Counted from the stretch's first letter, positions 29,236-39,528 are shown. The stretch: 64,000 nt of DNA from DASYAE01 sp036501535 (GCA_036501535.1 DASYAE010000237.1:1-64000), one strand, 5' to 3'. The notes: generated by a model from the letters alone, not told the origin. Made by a program: numbers and translations.

Positions 29236-32200
29236 GCGGGCCGGGTTCTCTACACAGGTGTCCGTGGGATCCGCACCAGGCGTGCCCATGGCGCAAGAGG
29301 CTCTGCGTCACCGTCTGGACACCTCGCCCCCGGCTTCCAGGACCCGCCTCCTGCTCGAACTGATCAGGGCGGCAGAGCTGCAGACGGCGCCGGCGGACGG
29401 GCCGTCGGGTTCGGTGGCGTCCGCGTCCACCGGTTCCCGGGGCGACCCCTCGCTTCCGTGGCGGGAGCGCGGCGTGCACGGAAGTCGGGCCCAGCGCCTG
29501 TGCGACGCGTTGGCGGAGTCCACCGGCGTTCCGGTCTCGGTATCGGCTCTGTTCGACTATTCCACCGCCGAAGCGCTTGCCGGTTACCTCGAGCAGTGCC
29601 TGCTCGGCGCCGCACCGGAGCAGCGTGCGAATCAGGCGGCTGAGGCGACTGAGACGGCTGAGGCGGCGGATGCGCGCGGACCGCGCCGGCCGAAGGAGCC
29701 GATCGCGATCGTGGGTATGGCCTGTCGGTATCCGGGCGGCGTCGAGTCGCCGGAGGACCTGTGGAACTTGGTCCTCCGGGAGCGCTGCGCCGTGGCAGAC
29801 CTGCCGGAGGACCGGGGTTGGGATCTCGAACGGCTGACCGCGCCGGATCCGGACGCCGCAGGCACGACCTCGGTGCGGCGCGGCGGTTTTCTGGAGCACC
29901 CGGGTGATTTCGACGCCGAGTTCTTCGGAATCTCGCCACGCGAGGCCGTCACCATGCACCCTGAGCAGCGGCTCGTGCTGGAGACCGCCTGGGAGGCGCT
30001 GGAGCGCGCCGGCCTGGTGCCCGGTGAGTTGCGCGGCCGTCCGGTGGGCGTGTTCCTCGGAGCCTTCTCCCCGCCGTACGGGGCGCCGATGCACGCGGCG
30101 TCGGCCGAGGCCAAGGGCTCCGTGCTCACCGGGTCCTCGACGAGCGTCACCTCCGGCCGGATCAGCTACTTTTTCGGGTTCGAAGGCCCGGCCATGACGG
30201 TGGACACCGCGTGTTCGGGCTCCCTGGTCGCGATCCACCTGGCGATGCAGGCGCTGCGCGCGGGCGAGTGCGAGCTGGCCCTGGCCGGCGGGGTGACCTT
30301 CAGCGCCACTCCCGGGATGTTCACCGAATTCAGCAAGCACGGCGCGCTCGCGGCCGACGGCCGGTGCAAAGCCTTCGCCGAGGACGCGGACGGCACCGTG
30401 TGGAGTGAGGGCACGGGGATGCTCGTCCTCGCGCGGCTCTCGGAGGCGCAGCGCGCAGGACTCCCGGTGCTCGCGGTGCTGCGCGCTTCGGCGGTCAACC
30501 AGGACGGGGCCAGCAACGGATTGACTGCCCCCAGCGGCGCGGCGCAGCGGCGGCTGCTGCGCCAGACCCTGGCGGAGGCCGGGCTGTCGGCCGCCGATGT
30601 GGACGCGGTGGAGGCGCACGGGACCGGCACCAGGCTCGGCGATCCGATCGAGGCCGAGGCGCTGCTCGCCGTCTACGGGCGGGGGCGGGATCCCGACCGT
30701 CCGCTCTGGCTCGGCTCACTCAAGTCGAATCTGGGGCACACTCAGGCGGCGGCCGGTGTCGGCGGCGTGATCAAGATGGTGCAGGCGCTGCGGCACGGGA
30801 CACTGCCGCGGACCCTGCACGTGGACCGGCCCACGCCCCGGGTGGACTGGTCCTCCGGAAACGTCAGGCTGCTGTTGCAGCGGACGCAGTGGCCGGACAC
30901 CGGCAGGCCCCGGCGCGCCGCAGTCTCATCTTTCGGCATGAGCGGTACGAACGCGCACGTCATCGTGGAGCAGGCCGACGTGCTCGCGGACACGCCGCCT
31001 GCGTCCATCCCGTGGGTGCTCTCGGCCGCGAGTCCGCAGGCGCTGCGCGCTCAGGCGGCCCGCCTGCTGGAGCATGCCGTTTCCAGGACCGACCGGACTG
31101 TCGCGGACATAGGGTGGTCCCTCGCCGTCGCCCGTACGCGCTTCGCGCATCGGGCCGTGGTCGTGGGCACGCAGCGCGCGCAGTTCCTGGACGGACTCGC
31201 GTCGGTGGCCGCGGGTGAGCCCGGGTCGGCGGTGGCGTACGGCACGGTTCCCGCGGAGCCCGGGCGCACTGTGTTCGTCTTCCCCGGGCAGGGCGGGCAG
31301 TGGGTCGGCATGGCACGCGAACTGCTCGAATACTCCCCGGCGTTCGCCCGCGCGGTGGAGCGGTGCGAGTCGGCACTGGCTGAACACTGCGACTGGTCGC
31401 TCTCGGACGTGCTGCGCGGGCGGGAGGGGGCGGCGAGCCTGGACCGGGTGGACGTGGTCCAGCCGGCGCTGTTCGCGGTGATGGTCGCCCTCGCCGAGGT
31501 CTGGGGTTCGCTGGGAGTGCGTCCTGACGCGGTCGTCGGCCACTCGCAGGGCGAGATCGCGGCGGCCTGCGTGGCAGGCGCGCTCAGCCTGGAGGACGCG
31601 GCGCGGTTGGTCGCCCGGCGCAGCAGAGCACTGACCGAACTGGCCGGGAGCGGTGGACTGCTCTCGGCCGCGCTCTCCGAGGAGCAGGCCCGGCGGTTCC
31701 TCGCGCCATGGGCCGGCCGGCTGACGGTCTCGGTGGTCAACAGCCCGCAGTCGGTCGTGATCGCGGGTGAGCCAGAGGCGCTCGAGGAGGCGCTGGCCGA
31801 ACTCGACCGTGCGCAGGTGCGCGCACGCCGGATCCCGGTGGATTACGCCGCGCACACCGCGCAGGTCGAGGCGATCGAGGGGCGGATCCTCGCGGTCGCC
31901 CGCGAGGTCGTCGCGCATGAGCCGACGGTGCCTTTCTACTCGACCGTCGACGGCGAGCCCTCCACAGGGCTCGGCACGGATCCCGGTTACTGGTACCGCA
32001 ACCTGCGCCGGCCGGTGCGGTTCGCGGACACGGTCCGCGCCATCCTCGCCGAGGGCGGGCAGGTGCGTTTCATCGAGGTCAGCCCGCACCCGGTGCTGGC
32101 GGCCTGCCTGGAGGACCTGGCCGCCGAGGCGCAGCGGCAGGACGTCGCTGTGCTCGGCACGCTGCGTCGCGGCGAGGGCGGCCCCGAGCGGCTGGCGCTG

Positions 32201-35134
32201 TCGCTGGCCGGGGCGCATGCCGCCGGGATCGAGCCGGACTGGGCGGCCGTGTTCGCCGGCCTTCGCCCACGGCGCGTCGACCTGCCCACGTACGCTTTCC
32301 AACGGCGGCGGTTCTGGGCCGATCCGGCCGTCGTCCTCCCGGCCGCGCGGCAGGACGGACCCCCGCCCGGCAGCTCCACGGCTGAGCACCCGTTCCTGAC
32401 GTCGGCGGTGGAGCTGCCGGACGGGGGCATGGTCTTGGCCGGGACCGTGTCGCTCGCGGCGTGGCCCTGGCTGGTCGACCGCGCGATCGCCGACGGGCCG
32501 GTGATGCCGGAGACCGGATTCGTCGAGCTGGCCCTGGAGGCCGGCGTTCGGGCGGGTTGTCCGGCCGTGCGGCAGATGACCTTGCAAGCGCCTTTGGCGC
32601 TCGGCGCGGATCCGGTGGAACTGCGCGTGATGGCGCAGGCGGCAGACGGTGATGGCGCACGCCGGTTCGCCGTACATGCGCGGATTTCCGGCGCGGATGG
32701 TCAGCCTTGGATCGAGCACGCCCGGGGTCTGCTCACGCCGAACGCGCCGGGTGCAGCCGAGGCGTATGAGGCCTCTCATGCATGGCCACCCGACCGGGCT
32801 GATCCGCTGAACCCGGCTGAGGTCTACCGCGGGCTGGCCGAGCGCGGGCTTGAATACGGGCCCGGTTTCCAAGGGCTGCGCGCCGCGTGGTGCGACGGCG
32901 AGCGCGTCTTCGCCGAAGTGTCCCTGCCGGAAGAGGCGGCGGCTGGAGACCCGGCCTTCCACCTGCACCCGGTTCTTCTCGACGCCGCGCTCCAGGCGAT
33001 GAGCGCACTACCCGGCTCCGGCAGCCGGACCCTTACATCGTTCGAGTGGAGCGGCGTGACCGTCCACCCGCCCGCCCCGGCGGTACCCATGCCGACGAAG
33101 CTCTACCTGGAGGTGTGCCCCGTCGGCGCCGCCGAGGTCCGGATCGGCCTGTTCGACCAGGCCGGACACCTGCTCGCGGCGGTCGACTCGGTTGAGTCGA
33201 GGCCGGCGCCACCGCAGCTGTTCGAGCAGGCCAGGGCCTCGGCCGCAGCGATGCTGCTCCACCCCCGGTGGCCGGATGCACCCGATCCGGCGTGGGTGGA
33301 GTCAGAGCACGACGACAACCACGACGACAGTGTCGCCGTGCTGGGCGCGGATGACGGGATCATGGCGTTGGCCGGCCTGGTCGACGAGAAGCGAGCAGTC
33401 AGGCGATACGCCGACTTCGATGCCCTGGAACACTCGCTCGGCCCAGGAATTCAAGGGCCTCATACTGTCTTGTGGACTGTCGACTCTGCGCTGAGCCCTG
33501 ATTCGAATACGCCCGCAGCCGTCGTCGAGCAGACCGTCCAGGCGACCCTGGACCGGCTTCGCCGCTGGCTGGCCGAGGACCGCTTCGCCGATTCCCGGCT
33601 GGTTCTGATCACGCGGAACGCGGTGGCGACCGCCGCGGACGACGACCCGCCGGATCCCTGCCTGGCCGCGGTCTGGGGTTTGGCGCGCTGTGCCCAGGCC
33701 GAGCACCCGGGGCGATTCGTCCTGGCCGACGTCGACGAGCATCCGGCGTCCTGGCGGGCCCTGCTTCCGGCCGTGCGCAGCGGCGAACCCCAGATCGCGA
33801 TCCGGTCGGGGGCGATGCGCGTCTTCCGCCTCGAGCGAGTCGCCCGCCAGCCCGGTCCGAGTCCGGACGCCGTTTTCCGATGCGGTCCGGAGGACACGGT
33901 CCTGATCGCCGACGGCATCGGCGCGCTGGGCGGCCTGATGGCCCGTCATCTTGTCGAGCACCACGGCGTACGGCGCCTTCTGCTGGCCGGGAGCGTCGAC
34001 CCGGCGGCGCCCGAGGCGACCCGGCTGGCCGCCGACCTGGCCGCCGCCGGAGCAAAGGTCGAATTCGTGGCCTGCAACCTCGCTGATCGGGACTCGGCCG
34101 CCGAGGTCCTGGCCGCCGCCCCCGGCGGGCATCCGTTCACCGTCATCGTGCATTGCCCTGAAATTCAGGACCTTGACACAGTCGGAACCCGTACCGAGGA
34201 GCAGGCCCGGCGCGTGCTCGGTGCCCAGGCCGCAGCGGCGCTGAATCTGGATCTGCTGGCCCGGAGCGAGCACCTGCGCGAATTCGTGTTCTGCTCTTCC
34301 ATGAGCGGAGTCTTCGGTGCGGCGGGCCGGGGTTATCACGCCGCCGCGGCCGCGCTCCTCGGCGCGCTCGCCGAGAGCCGCCGGTCCACCGGGCTGCCCG
34401 CGCGTTGTCTGGCCTGGGGCCCGTGGCAGGGCCACGGCGACACGATCGGCCGGTTCGGCGACGCAGACGCGCGCCGGCTGCGTTTCGGCGGCGCGGTGGG
34501 AACACTGCCCGGCCGCGCCGCCCTGGCATTGTTCGACGCGGCCGTGCGCCGGGACGAGGTGCTCGCGGTTCCGCTCGCCTTGGACCTGCTCGCCCTGTCC
34601 GCCGAAGCATCGGGCACCGTGCCGCACGCACTGCGGGACATCACGGACGTCGTACGCGGCGAAGTCTGTCCCGCCCCCGCCGAGCGCCTCGGGGCGGCCG
34701 GAGCCGAGCCCGCCGAGCTGGGACTGCTGGAGCGGTTGTGCCACCTTGACGGCGCCGACCGGCATACCGAGTTGGTCGCCCTCGTGCGCAGGCGCGCGGC
34801 GGCTGTGCTGCGGTACCCGAACGCCGAGGCGGTTCCAGCGGACCGGCCGTTCAAGGACCTCGGCCTGGACTCGTTGTCAGCCCTCGAACTGCGCAATCGG
34901 ATCGGGGCGGACGTGGGCCGGCGTCTGCCGGCCTCCACGGCGTTCAACCACCCCACCTCCCGCCGCCTGGCCGAGCACCTGGCCGATCTGCTGTGGCCGC
35001 GGGAATCCGCGCACAGCACGCCCTTTGCGCCCTCTGCGCCAGAGTCCGGACCCGGATCCCTTGCCGACGGCCAGATCGACGCCATGGACACCGAGGCGCT
35101 CATCGCCTGGGTCATGCAGGAGGTTCCGAGTTGA
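29225..35134 (+). CDS. Type I PKS, module with ACP*-KS-AT-DH*-KR*-ACP
   Basis: A 1969-residue polyketide synthase. Domains: a degenerate carrier domain at residues ~35-125 where the GxDS Ser is replaced (RGVHGSRAQRL, Gly86); KS ~158-580 with Cys330 (DTACSGS), EAHGTGT and SNLGHT; AT ~684-1000 with Ser774 (GHSQGE) and a YAAH motif, predicting methylmalonyl-CoA; DH from ~1055 whose catalytic His is Arg1086 (WLVDRAIADG); KR ~1556-1745 with the active Tyr replaced (GRGYHAAAAA, His1705) and Asn and Lys also lost; ACP with Ser1883 (GLDSLSAL). It should therefore extend and methyl-branch without reduction. The ATG at 29225 overlaps the methyltransferase; GTG/ATG starts near 29260-29290 are alternatives. 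Confidence 0.88.
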   Translation: MWPERAGFSTQVSVGSAPGVPMAQEALRHRLDTSPPASRTRLLLELIRAAELQTAPADGPSGSVASASTGSRGDPSLPWRERGVHGSRAQRLCDALAESTGVPVSVSALFDYSTAEALAGYLEQCLLGAAPEQRANQAAEATETAEAADARGPRRPKEPIAIVGMACRYPGGVESPEDLWNLVLRERCAVADLPEDRGWDLERLTAPDPDAAGTTSVRRGGFLEHPGDFDAEFFGISPREAVTMHPEQRLVLETAWEALERAGLVPGELRGRPVGVFLGAFSPPYGAPMHAASAEAKGSVLTGSSTSVTSGRISYFFGFEGPAMTVDTACSGSLVAIHLAMQALRAGECELALAGGVTFSATPGMFTEFSKHGALAADGRCKAFAEDADGTVWSEGTGMLVLARLSEAQRAGLPVLAVLRASAVNQDGASNGLTAPSGAAQRRLLRQTLAEAGLSAADVDAVEAHGTGTRLGDPIEAEALLAVYGRGRDPDRPLWLGSLKSNLGHTQAAAGVGGVIKMVQALRHGTLPRTLHVDRPTPRVDWSSGNVRLLLQRTQWPDTGRPRRAAVSSFGMSGTNAHVIVEQADVLADTPPASIPWVLSAASPQALRAQAARLLEHAVSRTDRTVADIGWSLAVARTRFAHRAVVVGTQRAQFLDGLASVAAGEPGSAVAYGTVPAEPGRTVFVFPGQGGQWVGMARELLEYSPAFARAVERCESALAEHCDWSLSDVLRGREGAASLDRVDVVQPALFAVMVALAEVWGSLGVRPDAVVGHSQGEIAAACVAGALSLEDAARLVARRSRALTELAGSGGLLSAALSEEQARRFLAPWAGRLTVSVVNSPQSVVIAGEPEALEEALAELDRAQVRARRIPVDYAAHTAQVEAIEGRILAVAREVVAHEPTVPFYSTVDGEPSTGLGTDPGYWYRNLRRPVRFADTVRAILAEGGQVRFIEVSPHPVLAACLEDLAAEAQRQDVAVLGTLRRGEGGPERLALSLAGAHAAGIEPDWAAVFAGLRPRRVDLPTYAFQRRRFWADPAVVLPAARQDGPPPGSSTAEHPFLTSAVELPDGGMVLAGTVSLAAWPWLVDRAIADGPVMPETGFVELALEAGVRAGCPAVRQMTLQAPLALGADPVELRVMAQAADGDGARRFAVHARISGADGQPWIEHARGLLTPNAPGAAEAYEASHAWPPDRADPLNPAEVYRGLAERGLEYGPGFQGLRAAWCDGERVFAEVSLPEEAAAGDPAFHLHPVLLDAALQAMSALPGSGSRTLTSFEWSGVTVHPPAPAVPMPTKLYLEVCPVGAAEVRIGLFDQAGHLLAAVDSVESRPAPPQLFEQARASAAAMLLHPRWPDAPDPAWVESEHDDNHDDSVAVLGADDGIMALAGLVDEKRAVRRYADFDALEHSLGPGIQGPHTVLWTVDSALSPDSNTPAAVVEQTVQATLDRLRRWLAEDRFADSRLVLITRNAVATAADDDPPDPCLAAVWGLARCAQAEHPGRFVLADVDEHPASWRALLPAVRSGEPQIAIRSGAMRVFRLERVARQPGPSPDAVFRCGPEDTVLIADGIGALGGLMARHLVEHHGVRRLLLAGSVDPAAPEATRLAADLAAAGAKVEFVACNLADRDSAAEVLAAAPGGHPFTVIVHCPEIQDLDTVGTRTEEQARRVLGAQAAAALNLDLLARSEHLREFVFCSSMSGVFGAAGRGYHAAAAALLGALAESRRSTGLPARCLAWGPWQGHGDTIGRFGDADARRLRFGGAVGTLPGRAALALFDAAVRRDEVLAVPLALDLLALSAEASGTVPHALRDITDVVRGEVCPAPAERLGAAGAEPAELGLLERLCHLDGADRHTELVALVRRRAAAVLRYPNAEAVPADRPFKDLGLDSLSALELRNRIGADVGRRLPASTAFNHPTSRRLAEHLADLLWPRESAHSTPFAPSAPESGPGSLADGQIDAMDTEALIAWVMQEVPS

Positions 35135-38100
35135 GTGACCCGTCTCTGACCGAGGCGCTGCGCCGCTCGGTCAAGGAACTCCAGCGTCTGCGCGCGGAGA
35201 ACGCCGCCCTGCTCGCAGGCAGCCGGGAGCCGATCGCGGTCCTCGGCGCCGCATGCCGGCTGCCCGGCGGCATCGCGAACCCCGACGACCTGTGGGAGCT
35301 GCTGGAACGCGGCCGGGACGCGACCGGCGACCTGCCCACGGACCGGGGCTGGGATCTGGACGCGCTCTATGACCCGGAGGGGACGCGGCCCGGCAGTTGT
35401 TACTCCCGGCGCGGCGGCTTCCTCGACGCGGCCGGGGACTTCGACGCGGCGTTCTTCGGCATCTCCACACGGGAGGCCCTGGCCCTCGATCCGCAGCAGC
35501 GGCTGCTGTTGGAGACCGGCTGGGAGGCGCTCGAAGCCGCGGGGATCGTGCCGGAGAGTCTGCGTGAGAGTGCCACCGGCGTGTACGTCGGAGTGCTCCA
35601 GCAAGACTACGTGCCCGGGTTGCACGAGGTGCCGGACGAGTTGTCCGGCTACGCGATGACCGGAGGGCTCAACAGCCTCGCCTCCGGCCGGATCTCCTAC
35701 GCCCTCGGGTTGAACGGGCCCGCGCTCACCGTCGAGACGGCCTGCTCCTCCTCCCTGGTCGCGGTACACCTGGCGGTGAAGGCGCTGCGGGCCGGTGAAT
35801 GCGAGCTCGCACTGGCCGGGGGCGCCACGGTGATGGCCACCCCGGGCATGCTCGCGGCGTTCAGCCGGCAACGGGGCCTGGCCCGCGACGGCAGGTGCAA
35901 GCCTTTCGCCGCGCAGGCCGACGGGATCGGCCTGGCCGAGGGCGCCGGCATGGTGGTGCTGGCCAAGCTCTCGCACGCACGGCGGATCGGCGCGCCCGTG
36001 CTCGGGCTCATCCGCGGCAGCGCGGTGAACCAGGACGGAACCACCAACGGCGTGACGGCGCCCAGCGGGCCCGCCCAGCAGCAGGTGATCCGCGACGCGC
36101 TGCGCGACGCGGGCCTGGCCGCCGAAGCGGTCGACGCCCTGGAGGCACACGGAACCGGGACTGCGCTGGGCGATCCGGTGGAGGCCGAGGCCGTGCTCGC
36201 GGTGTACGGCGCGGACCGGCCCGCCGACCGCCCGCTGCGGCTCGGCTCGCTCAAATCGAACCTCGGGCACACCTGCGCCGCGGCCGGGGTGGCCGGCCTG
36301 ATCAAGATGCTGCTGGCGCTGCGAGCCGGGACCCTGCCCAAGACGCTGCACGCCGGTTCGCCGTCCGAGCACGTGGACTGGACGGCCGGTCACGTCAGCC
36401 TCCTGACGGAGGCGTGCGCCTGGTCGGCGGCCGGACCTGAGGCTGAGGCCCGGCCCCGGCGCGCAGCCGTCTCGTCTTTCGGCATGAGCGGCACCAACGC
36501 CCACGTCATCGTCGAACAGGCCCCGGCCGACGACCAGCCGCGGCCGGCACCTTCACAGCCCTCTGCGATGCTGCTGTTCCCGCTCGCCGCCAAGACCCCC
36601 CCATCGCTGCGCGCCCAGGCGGCCCGGCTGCGCGGATTCCTCGACGCCAGGCCCGAGCTCCGCCTCCCGGACGTGGCGTACTCGCTGGGCTCGACGCGTA
36701 CCGCGTTCGACGAGCGCGCGGTGGTGATCGCGCAGGACCGCGCGCAGCTGCTCGAGGCTCTGGACGCGGTCTGCGCCGACCTCGAAGCCGGCCGGGCGCT
36801 GCCGCAGGATCCGGACAGCCAGGATCCGGACAGCGCCGCCGTGACGGCGGCCCGGCGATTCCTCGACGGTCAGACTCCTGATTGGGAGGACCTGTTCGCC
36901 GAGCACGCGCCGCGCCGGGTCGCGCTGCCCACCTATGCGTTCGACCGAACGCGCTTCTGGTGGCAGCGTCCTGGTCCGACCGCGCCCGCCGCGCCCGCTG
37001 CCCGCCCGGAACCACCGGCCGCCGCCGTGGACATCAGCACCCTCATCCGCGCTCATCTGGCCGAGATCGTCGGCCGCGAGGACCCGGCGGGCTTCGATCA
37101 GGACACGACCTTCCTGGGCCTGGGCCTGACCTCGGTCGGCGTCCTGGAACTGCACCGGGGACTGATGGCCGCCACCGGCCTTTCCCTGCCCCCGACGATC
37201 GTCTTCGACCACCCCACCCCGCGCGACCTGGCCCGGTTCCTGCACTCCAGCCTCGGGTCGGCCGAACCCGACCGGCCTGCCCCGGCCGCCGCCGCGAAGG
37301 CCAAAGACCGATTTGAAGAGCACGGATTCGACGAGGACGCGATCGCGATCGTCGGGATGGCCTGCCGGCTGCCCGGCGGGGTGCGCGGACCGGCGGACCT
37401 GTGGCGCCTGGTGAGCGAGGGCGTGGACGCGACAAGCGGATTTCCCGAAGACCGCGGCTGGGACCTGGATCGGCTGCACAACGCCGATCCGGACCAGCCG
37501 GGCACCACTTACGTTCGCCGCGGCGGCTTCGTCGAGGACGTGGCCGGCTTCGACGCGCAGTTCTTCGCCGTCAACCCGCGCGAGGCCCTGGCCATGGATC
37601 CGCAGCAGCGGCTGCTGCTCGAACTGGCCTGGGAAGCGGCCGAACATGCGCGGATCGACCCGACACGCCTGCGCGGCAGCGACACCGGCACCTTCATCGG
37701 GCTCGCCATGCAGGACTATCGGGCCCGTTCCGCGGATCCCCGGGACGCGGCGGACCTGGAGGCGTACGGTGCCACCGGGCAGGCCGTGAGCATCGCGTCC
37801 GGCCGGATCGCCTACACACTGGGCTTGCAGGGCCCTGCGATCACCGTGGACACGGCGTGCTCCGCCTCGCTGGTCTCCCTGCACCTGGCCTGCCGTTCCC
37901 TGCGCCAGGGCGAATGCTCGGCGGCCCTGGTCGGCGGCTCGACCGTGTACTGCACTCCGGAGGCCTACGTACAGTTCAGCCGGCACCGCGGCCTGGCCCC
38001 AGACGGCCGCTGCAAGCCCTTCGCCGTCGAGGCCGATGGCACCATCTGGGCCGATGGAGCGGCCATGCTGCTGCTGGAGCGGGCCGCCGACGCCCGCCGC

Positions 38101-39528
38101 CTCGGCCACCGGATCCTGGCCCTGGTCCGCGGGACCGCCGTCAACAGCGACGGTGCCAGCAACGGCCTGACCGCGCCGAACGGGGCTGCGCAGCAGCGCG
38201 TGCTGCGGGCGGCGCTGGCCGACGCGGGCCTGACCGGCGCCGAGGTCGACCTGCTCGAAGCGCACGGCACCGGCACCAGGCTCGGCGATCCGGTCGAGGC
38301 GCAGGCACTGCTGGCGGTGTACGGCGCGGGACGGCCGACCGACCGTCCGCTGCGGCTCGGCTCACTCAAGTCGAACCTCGGCCACACGGGCGCGGCGGCC
38401 GGAATCGCCGGCGTGATCAAGAGTGTGCTCGCGCTCGACCACGGTGTGCTGCCCAAGACCCTGCACGTCGAACGGCCCACCGACCACGTCGACTGGAGCA
38501 GCGGCGCGGTGCGCCTGCTCCAGCAGGAGCTGCCCTGGCCGCCCACCGCCGCCGGACACCGGCGCCGCGCCGCGGTCTCGGCGTTCGGGATGAGCGGCAC
38601 CAACGCCCACGCGATCCTTGAACAGGCCCCTGACGTGCCGGAGCCCGCCGCGACGGGCGCTCCCGCCGGGCTCGTGGCCTGTCCGCTGTCGGCCACCACC
38701 GATACCGCCCTGCGCGCGCAGGCCGCACGTCTGCTCGAGCACCTGGAGCAGCACCGGGAGCTGGGCGCCGCCGAGGTCGGCTGGTCGCTGGCGACGACCA
38801 GGGCGGCACTGCGCCGTCGCGCGGTGGTCTTCGCGGGCGACCGCGCCGACCTGCTCGCCGGCCTGCGTACCGTAGCCGGAGGCCAGACTGCGGCGATTCC
38901 CGACGCGGCCGGCTCATCCGAGGCCATCGCGCTCGGCACGGCGTACTGCGGTGGTGAAGAGGTCGACTGGACGAAGGTGTTCGAACCCGGACTCGGCTGC
39001 GTCGACCTGCCCACGTACGCATTCCAGCACCGCCGCTTCTGGCCCGAGCCGGCACCGGCACCGGTTCAAGCCCTGCCGCCGGTGCCTGTGCCGACACCGG
39101 TTCAGGTCCCACCGCCGCATACCGAGCCGTCTGCCGTCGCGGACACCGGGCCGGGAGCGGATGAACTTCTCGAACGCATCCTCGACGCGGCCTCGGACCT
39201 GCTCGGGCTTCCGGCCGACGAGATCGATCCGGACGACGGGTTCTTCCAACTCGGCCTGGACTCCGTTCTGGCCATGAGACTGCGCGCGGTCCTGGAGGAG
39301 ATCACCGGGGCGAGCGTGAGCGTCACCGTGCTGTTCGACCAGCCGACGGCGCGCGAACTCGCCGGGCATCTGGCGCGGCGCTGCGCCGAGCAGACCGCTC
39401 CACCCCCTCCCCAGCAGTCCCAACCACCGCCACCCGAATCCCTCACCGAGGACGACCTGCTGCTCCTGCTGACAACCGAGATCGAAGCCGCGCAGGCGGC
39501 CCGCACGCGGGGAGGTTCCCGGCCGTGA
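35131..39528 (+). CDS. Type I PKS, two AT-less modules KS-ACP-KS-ACP
   Basis: A 1465-residue bimodular PKS. Residues 1-30 are a docking coiled coil (LTEALRRSVKELQRLRAENA). KS1 has Cys205 (ETACSSS) and both His motifs; ACP1 has Ser668 in an unusual GLTSVG context; KS2 has Cys910 (DTACSAS) and both His motifs; ACP2 has Ser1378 (LGLDSVLAM). In both modules the KS-AT linker runs straight to the post-AT linker (VALPTYAFDRTRFW; VDLPTYAFQHRRFW) without any GHSxG acyltransferase. The KSs resemble cis-AT actinomycete KSs, so this looks like clean domain loss. The TTG at 35131 overlaps the PKS1 stop (TTGA) and has GGAGG upstream. Extender units must come from another AT. Confidence 0.88.
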   Translation: MSDPSLTEALRRSVKELQRLRAENAALLAGSREPIAVLGAACRLPGGIANPDDLWELLERGRDATGDLPTDRGWDLDALYDPEGTRPGSCYSRRGGFLDAAGDFDAAFFGISTREALALDPQQRLLLETGWEALEAAGIVPESLRESATGVYVGVLQQDYVPGLHEVPDELSGYAMTGGLNSLASGRISYALGLNGPALTVETACSSSLVAVHLAVKALRAGECELALAGGATVMATPGMLAAFSRQRGLARDGRCKPFAAQADGIGLAEGAGMVVLAKLSHARRIGAPVLGLIRGSAVNQDGTTNGVTAPSGPAQQQVIRDALRDAGLAAEAVDALEAHGTGTALGDPVEAEAVLAVYGADRPADRPLRLGSLKSNLGHTCAAAGVAGLIKMLLALRAGTLPKTLHAGSPSEHVDWTAGHVSLLTEACAWSAAGPEAEARPRRAAVSSFGMSGTNAHVIVEQAPADDQPRPAPSQPSAMLLFPLAAKTPPSLRAQAARLRGFLDARPELRLPDVAYSLGSTRTAFDERAVVIAQDRAQLLEALDAVCADLEAGRALPQDPDSQDPDSAAVTAARRFLDGQTPDWEDLFAEHAPRRVALPTYAFDRTRFWWQRPGPTAPAAPAARPEPPAAAVDISTLIRAHLAEIVGREDPAGFDQDTTFLGLGLTSVGVLELHRGLMAATGLSLPPTIVFDHPTPRDLARFLHSSLGSAEPDRPAPAAAAKAKDRFEEHGFDEDAIAIVGMACRLPGGVRGPADLWRLVSEGVDATSGFPEDRGWDLDRLHNADPDQPGTTYVRRGGFVEDVAGFDAQFFAVNPREALAMDPQQRLLLELAWEAAEHARIDPTRLRGSDTGTFIGLAMQDYRARSADPRDAADLEAYGATGQAVSIASGRIAYTLGLQGPAITVDTACSASLVSLHLACRSLRQGECSAALVGGSTVYCTPEAYVQFSRHRGLAPDGRCKPFAVEADGTIWADGAAMLLLERAADARRLGHRILALVRGTAVNSDGASNGLTAPNGAAQQRVLRAALADAGLTGAEVDLLEAHGTGTRLGDPVEAQALLAVYGAGRPTDRPLRLGSLKSNLGHTGAAAGIAGVIKSVLALDHGVLPKTLHVERPTDHVDWSSGAVRLLQQELPWPPTAAGHRRRAAVSAFGMSGTNAHAILEQAPDVPEPAATGAPAGLVACPLSATTDTALRAQAARLLEHLEQHRELGAAEVGWSLATTRAALRRRAVVFAGDRADLLAGLRTVAGGQTAAIPDAAGSSEAIALGTAYCGGEEVDWTKVFEPGLGCVDLPTYAFQHRRFWPEPAPAPVQALPPVPVPTPVQVPPPHTEPSAVADTGPGADELLERILDAASDLLGLPADEIDPDDGFFQLGLDSVLAMRLRAVLEEITGASVSVTVLFDQPTARELAGHLARRCAEQTAPPPPQQSQPPPPESLTEDDLLLLLTTEIEAAQAARTRGGSRP

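Noticed and set aside
29204..32968. Long open frames on the minus strand opposite the PKS genes (and similarly at 39540-42401 and 52649-54772)
   Set aside because: They are the mirror frames of very GC-rich coding DNA. Their products are Arg/Gly/Pro-rich and lack domains, while the plus-strand genes have clear ones.
35131..39528. Interpreting PKS2 as a classical trans-AT PKS
   Set aside because: KS and linker motifs are those of cis-AT actinomycete modules and no discrete AT gene is in the window; domain loss fits better, though elsewhere in the genome was not seen.
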